Source: an uncultured Winogradskyella sp.
GTDB lineage: Bacteria; Bacteroidota; Bacteroidia; Flavobacteriales; Flavobacteriaceae
Assembly (NCBI RefSeq): GCF_937958655.1
Contig: NZ_CALGNH010000031.1
Location: forward strand, 1-40,083
Direction: 5' to 3'
DNA: 40,083 nucleotides
Numbering within the stretch: position 1 is the stretch's first letter; every line of letters starts with the position of its first letter. This document shows positions 34,949 to 40,083 of this stretch, piece by piece. The notes under the pieces are model-generated. The model worked only from the letters and a program-made list of their open reading frames with translations, made no database searches and was not told where the DNA came from. Both the position numbers and the translations under genes were made by a program.

Positions 34949-35800
34949 TTGAATAATACCCTCAAAATATTTGCAGTCTGCTTGTTGTTAGCAAGTTGTA
35001 CTTTTTTTAAGAAAACAGAGGAAGGAGACCCTGTAGCTAGAGTTAATGAGTCTTATCTTTACCAAGAAGACTTAGATGATATTGTGCCAGAAGGCGCTTC
35101 AATTGAAGACAGTACCGTTTTGGTTAACACCTATATAAATCGTTGGGCTAGGCAATTATTGTTAATGGATGGTGCCTTGCTTAATATTCCAGAAGATAAA
35201 CAAACAGAATATTCTAAACTAGTAGAACAATATAGAAACGATCTTTTTACTAAAGCCTACCTAGAAGTTTTAGTAAAAAAGAACATTGATACTACGGTGA
35301 GTCAAAAAGAATTACAAGTCTTTTACCAAGCTAATAAGGAATCCTTTAAGCTTAATGATAATCTTATACAATTTAGATACCTTACCCTACCTTTAAATCC
35401 TGTAGGGTTAGATACTATAAAATCTAGATTTAAAAGATTTAAAGAAAAGGACAAAAGATATTTAGACTCAATATCGGTGCAATTTAAAGCCTATTCATTA
35501 AAAGATTCATTATGGGTTAAAAACACTGATTTATTGGCCAAAATCCCAGTACTGAATACCTTAAAAAAAGAACAACTGTTAAAAAAATCTAATTTTTTAC
35601 AACTCAAAGATTCATTAAACCTATATTTGATGCAGGTCAATAATGTAAGGGTTAAAGATGACTATGCACCTTTGAGTTATGTTGGCGAATCTATAAAGCA
35701 AATTGTCATAAATAAAAGAAAATTAGAGCTCATTAAGGAACTCGAAAATGATATTATAAAAGATGCGATTAAAAACAATCAATTTCAACTCTATAAGTAA
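34949..35800 (+). CDS. PPIase/SurA-related lipoprotein, probably without active parvulin domain
   Basis: 283 residues. Lipoprotein signal MNNTLKIFAVCLLLASC with Cys17. The N-terminal helical region (EGDPVARVNESYLYQEDLDD) resembles the chaperone domain of SurA/PpiC proteins. The middle (LKDNLIQFRYLTL-like stretch) is where a parvulin domain would lie, but the HILV and GGxL signature segments are missing, so catalysis is doubtful. The start is TTG at 34949, 3 nt after the upstream stop. Its 3' end overlaps the next SurA-like gene by 38 nt. Position and spacing show it works with its two neighbours. Confidence 0.8.
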   Translation: MNNTLKIFAVCLLLASCTFFKKTEEGDPVARVNESYLYQEDLDDIVPEGASIEDSTVLVNTYINRWARQLLLMDGALLNIPEDKQTEYSKLVEQYRNDLFTKAYLEVLVKKNIDTTVSQKELQVFYQANKESFKLNDNLIQFRYLTLPLNPVGLDTIKSRFKRFKEKDKRYLDSISVQFKAYSLKDSLWVKNTDLLAKIPVLNTLKKEQLLKKSNFLQLKDSLNLYLMQVNNVRVKDDYAPLSYVGESIKQIVINKRKLELIKELENDIIKDAIKNNQFQLYK

Positions 35801-37208
35801 AGCAATAGCTGGTTTGTCTTTATGTTTTTTAAGTACAGTTGGTGCTCAAGAAATTATTCCAGACGACGTAAGGCCAAACCTTAAGTCTAAGGATACACTG
35901 CTAAAAGAAAATAGAATTAAGGCAGATGGCGTTGCATCTGTTGTTGGCGATTTTATAATCCTAGAGTCTGATTTAGACAGAGAAATTGCTCAATTAGAAG
36001 CCCAAGGTGCAGATTTATCGGAAGTATCCAGATGTGAACTTTTTGGAAGTTTACTAGAACGGAAACTTTATGCCCACCAAGCCATACAAGATAGTGTCAT
36101 AGTAAATGAACTCTATATACAGTCTCTTGTAGAACAACAAATACAAGGTATCTTAGCGCAGACCCAAAGGGGTATGGACGATTTATTAAAGTTTTATAAA
36201 AAAGACTCAGAACAAGCTCTAAGAGACGAAATGTATGAAATCAACAAAAATGGATACCTCGCCAAAGAAATGCAATCTAAGGTCATTAAAGACATTGAGG
36301 TTACACCCGAAGAAGTAAGAACGTTTTTTAATGACATACCAGTAGACGAAAGACCAACTTTTGGTACAGAACTAAAGGTGGCGCAAATTGTTGTTATACC
36401 AGAAGTCACTAAAGAAGCCAAACAAAAAGTTATAGATAAGCTAAATGAATTTAAGAGAGACATAGAAGAAAATGGTGCAAGTTTTACAACTAAAGCGTTA
36501 TTTTATTCGGATGATGGAGGGTCCAAAAATAATGGAGGCTTGTTACCTACAATGAATAGAAAAAGACCAAGAATGGTTAAAGAATTTAGAGATGTTGCTT
36601 TTAACCTTCAAGAAGGTGAAATTTCAGAACCTTTTGAAACCGATTTTGGATTTCATATCATTTATTTAGAAAAAATTAGAGGTCAGGAGTATGACGTAAG
36701 GCATATATTATTAAGGCCAGAGCTTACCCAAGATGCTATTAAGGAAGCTAAGGATAAAATTGATATGGTTAGAGAAAAACTTGTAGACGGAAGTATTTCT
36801 TTTGCTGAAGCTGCGCGAGAATTTAGTGACGAAAAAGAAACAAAATATGAAGGAGGAAAGTTAACTAACCCTACTACGCAAGATTTTAACTTTGAACTCG
36901 CACGTATGGATACCGAATTGTATACACAAATTCAAGACTTAAAAGAAGGAGAAATAAGCGAAGTAATACAAGATGAAGACCGCGTAAATTCTTTAAAGTT
37001 TAAAATAATGACAGTATCAGATAGAATTGACGATCATAAAGCAGACTTTGCAAGAGATTATTTAAAGATTAAAGAATTAGCATTGCAAGATAAGCAAGTA
37101 AAGGCTATTGAGAAATGGCAAAAAGAAACCATCTCAGCTACTTATATTAAAATAAATGGTGAGTATAGAGATTGTGATTATGAGAGTGATTGGTTAAAAA
37201 CGCAATAA
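35763..37208 (+). CDS. SurA-like periplasmic peptidylprolyl isomerase
   Basis: 481 residues. Signal peptide with cleavage near VGAQ-EI. The SurA N-terminal chaperone domain spans about 55-180 (GVASVVGDFIILESDLDREI). The first rotamase is at about 205-300 (LKVAQIVVIPEVTKEA to FGFHIIYLEKI) and the second at about 307-410 (DVRHILLRPELTQ). It should chaperone beta-barrel proteins to the BAM complex. The ATG at 35763 lies 38 nt inside the previous gene, and no later in-frame ATG precedes the signal peptide, so this overlap is genuine. The moxR start follows 2 nt after the stop. Confidence 0.92.
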   Translation: MRLKTINFNSISKAIAGLSLCFLSTVGAQEIIPDDVRPNLKSKDTLLKENRIKADGVASVVGDFIILESDLDREIAQLEAQGADLSEVSRCELFGSLLERKLYAHQAIQDSVIVNELYIQSLVEQQIQGILAQTQRGMDDLLKFYKKDSEQALRDEMYEINKNGYLAKEMQSKVIKDIEVTPEEVRTFFNDIPVDERPTFGTELKVAQIVVIPEVTKEAKQKVIDKLNEFKRDIEENGASFTTKALFYSDDGGSKNNGGLLPTMNRKRPRMVKEFRDVAFNLQEGEISEPFETDFGFHIIYLEKIRGQEYDVRHILLRPELTQDAIKEAKDKIDMVREKLVDGSISFAEAAREFSDEKETKYEGGKLTNPTTQDFNFELARMDTELYTQIQDLKEGEISEVIQDEDRVNSLKFKIMTVSDRIDDHKADFARDYLKIKELALQDKQVKAIEKWQKETISATYIKINGEYRDCDYESDWLKTQ

Positions 37209-37210
37209 GT

Positions 37211-38164
37211 ATGTCTGACGTTTCAGTAATTGAAAATTTTGTAAAAAAATATAAGACCCTAAAACAAGAGATTGCTAAAGTAATCATTGGACAAGATGAG
37301 GTTGTAGATCAAATTTTAATTTCTATTTTTTCTGGTGGGCACTCACTCTTAATAGGTGTTCCAGGGCTAGCAAAAACTTTAATGGTTAATACCATTGCAA
37401 AGACATTAGGACTAGATTTTAAGCGTATACAGTTTACGCCAGATTTAATGCCAAGTGATATTTTAGGGAGTGAGATCTTAGACGAAAACCGAAAGTTTAA
37501 ATTCATTAAAGGTCCTATTTTTGCCAATATTATTTTAGCAGATGAGATCAACAGAACACCTCCAAAAACGCAGGCAGCTTTGCTAGAAGCAATGCAAGAG
37601 CGCTCTGTCACTGTTGCAGGGCATCAATATCCACTAAGTTTGCCCTACTTTGTTTTGGCAACACAAAACCCAATTGAGCAAGAAGGAACATATCCATTAC
37701 CAGAGGCACAATTAGACCGTTTTATGTTTGCTATAAATTTAGAATACCCTTCATTTAACGAAGAGGTAGAGGTGGTAAAGGCAACAACCACAGACGTTAA
37801 GCAGTCCGTTAATTCATTATTTACAGCACAAGAAATTATAGACTTTCAAAATGTAATACGTCGTATTCCTGTAGCCGATAATGTCATAGAATATGCTGTA
37901 ACACTTGTGGGTAAAACTAGACCAAAGGCAAATACTGCAGCAGCTATTGTTAAAGAATTTGTAGATTGGGGAGCAGGGCCAAGAGCATCTCAAAACTTAA
38001 TTCTTGCAGCTAAGACACATGCTGCAACACAAGGTAAATTCTCACCCGATATTGAAGATATACAAGCTGTAGCAATAGGAATTCTGAGACATAGAATTAT
38101 AAAAAATTACAAAGCCGAGGCTGAAGGCATTACCGATAAAAAGATTATTGAAGATCTCTTTTAG
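37211..38164 (+). CDS. MoxR family AAA ATPase
   Basis: 317 residues from the ATG at 37211 (MSDVSVIENFVKKYK). An ATG at 37190 inside the preceding gene would add seven residues and is less likely. Walker A is GVPGLAKTLM, Walker B is IILADEINR, with LATQNPIEQEGTYPLPEAQLDRF covering sensor I and the arginine finger region, and the lid domain RAVAIGILRHRIIKNY-like at the C-terminus. MoxR ATPases are thought to be chaperones that assemble or activate protein complexes, usually with DUF58/VWA partners; none follows here. It is the last gene of the PPIase operon. Confidence 0.93.
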   Translation: MSDVSVIENFVKKYKTLKQEIAKVIIGQDEVVDQILISIFSGGHSLLIGVPGLAKTLMVNTIAKTLGLDFKRIQFTPDLMPSDILGSEILDENRKFKFIKGPIFANIILADEINRTPPKTQAALLEAMQERSVTVAGHQYPLSLPYFVLATQNPIEQEGTYPLPEAQLDRFMFAINLEYPSFNEEVEVVKATTTDVKQSVNSLFTAQEIIDFQNVIRRIPVADNVIEYAVTLVGKTRPKANTAAAIVKEFVDWGAGPRASQNLILAAKTHAATQGKFSPDIEDIQAVAIGILRHRIIKNYKAEAEGITDKKIIEDLF

Positions 38165-38195
38165 TACATTTAATAATTGGAATTATATTTGACCT

Positions 38196-39338
38196 GTGAT
38201 AATTCCGAACAAAAAGAGAAATGTTGGTTTAGATATAGCGCGCACCTGTGCCATTTTACTTGTTTTATTTTCTCATACCTTATGGATTAGTGATAATTAT
38301 CCCAAGCCAATTGCTACTTTAATGCAAATGAGTGGTACAATAGGAGTTGAGGTGTTTTTTGTAATTAGTGGCTTTTTAATTGCACGTATTATACTAAGGG
38401 ATATTACAAAACCAAACTATGGTTTTAAGCATCTAAAAACCTTTATCCTTCGTCGTTGGGTACGAACATTTCCGGCATATTATCTCATTTTATTACTTAA
38501 TGTGTTAATTTGGTATTGTATTTATAACACAATGCCCAAAGCGCTTTATAAGTACTTTATTTTTATTCAGAATTTCTGTGAGCCATCTCCTGCATTTTAT
38601 AGAATTTCTTGGAGTTTGTCTGTAGAACAATTTTCGTACATAATTATTCCTTTAATATTATTTGTGCTCATTGCAAAGTTTAAGACTATAAATAGAAGGC
38701 GGTTGTTCTTTTATGTAACCTTATTAACGGTTATTATTTTTACCATTCCTAAACTTCACTTCTACCTAACAAGAGAGCTTAAGGACATTTCAGATTGGAA
38801 CGAAAACATAAGAAAAGTTTTAATTAACCGTTTAGACGCTGTTTATCTTGGTTTTTTATTTAGGTACTTGTATGATTATGCGGAGAGTTGGTTTAATAGA
38901 TACCGAAGGCTATGTTTCTTAGTTGGTTTATCTATTATAATAATTCTGCATGTTTTTAGAGGTTTTCTGGGTTTAACAGTAGCTGACATGCCTTTTTTTA
39001 TGATTCTAATATACTTACCGCTAAATTCAATTTCGGTGTGTTTATTATTACCTTATTTAATGAAGGTTAAAATTTCCTCAAAACGTATAGCAAATTTTTT
39101 TATGACGATTAGTTTATTATCGTATTCCATATATCTGTTACATTACTCTATTATTCTTCATCTTTTAAAAGTGTTTGTACCTTCAGAAAATCTGCTGTCT
39201 GCAGAGTTGTGGCTTTACACCTTTTTATATTGGGGACTTACTTTTGGTAGTGCATATATATTCTATAATTTTTATGAATTACCATTAACTAAAATGAGAG
39301 ATCATAAGCGTTTTAAAGCGTTTTTCAATATACACTAA
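38196..39338 (+). CDS. Acyltransferase family 3 (OafA/YrhL-like) membrane protein
   Basis: 380 residues with about ten transmembrane helices. LDIARTCAILLVLFSHTLW at the N-terminus holds the catalytic His region, GVEVFFVISGFLIARIIL and FILRRWVRTFPAYYLILLL follow, and SWSLSVEQFSYIIIPLILF is the third family signature. Members O-acetylate or O-acylate glycans, lipids or antibiotics at the inner membrane; the acceptor is unknown. The start is GTG at 38196, 31 bp after moxR; no ATG exists before the conserved motif. The 219 bp after it hold only AT-rich sequence and a possible promoter for the aconitase gene. Confidence 0.9.
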   Translation: MIIPNKKRNVGLDIARTCAILLVLFSHTLWISDNYPKPIATLMQMSGTIGVEVFFVISGFLIARIILRDITKPNYGFKHLKTFILRRWVRTFPAYYLILLLNVLIWYCIYNTMPKALYKYFIFIQNFCEPSPAFYRISWSLSVEQFSYIIIPLILFVLIAKFKTINRRRLFFYVTLLTVIIFTIPKLHFYLTRELKDISDWNENIRKVLINRLDAVYLGFLFRYLYDYAESWFNRYRRLCFLVGLSIIIILHVFRGFLGLTVADMPFFMILIYLPLNSISVCLLLPYLMKVKISSKRIANFFMTISLLSYSIYLLHYSIILHLLKVFVPSENLLSAELWLYTFLYWGLTFGSAYIFYNFYELPLTKMRDHKRFKAFFNIH

Positions 39339-39514
39339 AGAAAAAGAGGTTGTTTCCTATTGTTAATTTTATAAGAAACTTTCGTCTTATATTGTTAAGT
39401 TATTAAGAATCGAATTTTAAAATTGAGAATTTTATAAAAAAGAGCACGAATTACATTATTGTATTAAGTATTTCAAAACCGTGATACTATTTAAAAAAAT
39501 TCCGTTAAAATTTG

Positions 39515-39522
39515 TAGCTTTG
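39515..39522 (+). promoter_or_regulatory. Possible -7 element for the aconitase gene
   Basis: TAGCTTTG matches TAnnTTTG, 35 bp before the ATG at 39558. No -33 TTG is seen at the expected distance, so confidence is limited. Confidence 0.4.
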
Positions 39523-39557
39523 TGATGCTAAAAAATTATCAACCTTAAAAAAAATAT

Positions 39558-40083
39558 ATGGCTTTTGATATTGACATGATTAAGAAGGTTTATGCTAACA
39601 TGACGGAGCGTGTAGATGCTGCAAGAGAAATTGTTGGTAAACCGTTAACACTTTCTGAAAAGATATTGTATTCTCACTTATGGGATGGTAAACCTACCAA
39701 GGCTTTTGCAAGAGGAAAAGATTATGTAGACTTTGCGCCAGACCGAGTAGCTTGCCAAGATGCAACAGCTCAGATGGCATTGTTGCAATTTATGCAAGCA
39801 GGTAAACCAAAAGTTGCAGTACCTACCACGGTGCACTGCGACCACTTAATACAAGCCAAAGATGGTGCAGCTACAGATTTAAAGCATGCCAATAACACTA
39901 GTAGTGAGGTATTTAACTTTTTAGAGTCAGTATCTAATAAATACGGTATTGGTTTTTGGAAGCCAGGTGCAGGTATTATTCACCAAGTTGTATTAGAAAA
40001 TTATGCATTTCCTGGAGGAATGATGATTGGTACAGATTCCCACACGGTAAATGCTGGTGGTTTAGGAATGGTAGCTATAGGTG
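39558..40083 (+). CDS. Aconitate hydratase, 5' part, cut by window edge
   Basis: 175 complete codons from the ATG at 39558, open to the window edge; the full protein is usually about 755 residues in this phylum. [22 protein letters not shown] and [19 protein letters not shown] are typical N-terminal segments. [29 protein letters not shown] and [19 protein letters not shown] are conserved aconitase motifs around the substrate and cluster site. The Fe-S ligand cysteines lie further downstream. It interconverts citrate and isocitrate in the TCA cycle. Preceded by a 219-bp gap, so it is probably a separate transcript. Confidence 0.95.
   Translation, partial: MAFDIDMIKKVYANMTERVDAAREIVGKPLTLSEKILYSHLWDGKPTKAFARGKDYVDFAPDRVACQDATAQMALLQFMQAGKPKVAVPTTVHCDHLIQAKDGAATDLKHANNTSSEVFNFLESVSNKYGIGFWKPGAGIIHQVVLENYAFPGGMMIGTDSHTVNAGGLGMVAIG

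Noticed and set aside
1..40083. Prophage, integrative element or genomic island
   Set aside because: No integrase, transposase, phage gene, tRNA-associated direct repeat or clear composition shift was found; most genes are housekeeping or family-typical.

Overview
The window is chromosomal DNA from a member of the Bacteroidota, almost certainly family Flavobacteriaceae. The evidence is low GC, lipoprotein signal peptides with little Shine-Dalgarno signal, Bacteroidota-type promoters (TTG, 17-20 nt, TAnnTTTG), a DUF3276/PUR protein, a long NusB, two TonB-dependent receptors with carboxypeptidase-regulatory domains, a stack of three PpiC/SurA-type isomerases next to MoxR, and a CrtY-like lycopene cyclase. 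I see no rRNA, tRNA, CRISPR array, prophage, transposase or integrase. No gene-free stretch exceeds 300 bases.

Layout. 1-3496: partial M3 dipeptidyl carboxypeptidase and a cyclophilin lipoprotein (both minus), then a Nudix CoA pyrophosphatase (plus) whose start lies 2 bp from the divergent cyclophilin start. 3545-8053: PlsC-like acyltransferase, an ECF sigma factor with a membrane protein partner (minus), a TonB receptor of unknown substrate, and a GTTAGA(A/C) heptad array. 8081-9926: GNAT acetyltransferase, small membrane protein and thioredoxin-like protein (minus), a REP-like palindrome, and csaA. 10086-14892 (minus): M14 carboxypeptidase-like exoprotein, PUR-family nucleic-acid-binding protein, ABC exporter half-subunit. 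15028-18145 (plus): Leu/Phe/Val dehydrogenase, nusB, DUF1573 lipoprotein, yajC. 18197-20039 (minus): YdeI-like protein and pepT. 20152-22730 (plus): pyrD, LysE-type exporter, HMG-CoA lyase.

22731-29098 is the most system-like part. It is a plus-strand set of DUF4856 lipoprotein, imelysin-like lipoprotein, HTTM membrane protein and FecA-like TonB receptor. It sits behind a canonical promoter whose -33 element overlaps a perfect 12-bp inverted repeat. The composition and promoter suggest a regulated iron or metal uptake module covering outer membrane, periplasm and inner membrane. The family associations are known; the substrate, the regulator and the role of the HTTM protein are not.

29334-40083: guaB, crtY-like cyclase, a degenerate REP palindrome, a small protein overlapping an SRPBCC protein (minus), then three PPIase-type chaperones with moxR in a tight plus-strand operon (outer-membrane protein biogenesis), an acyltransferase-3 membrane protein, and the 5' part of an aconitase gene.

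Recurrent features are non-ATG starts (TTG or GTG), often 1-3 nt after the preceding stop codon, and short dispersed repeats between genes. Most of the window is housekeeping. The points most worth a second look are the metal-uptake module and its operator, a Ser-to-Cys change at the expected catalytic base of PyrD, and the non-ATG coupled starts.
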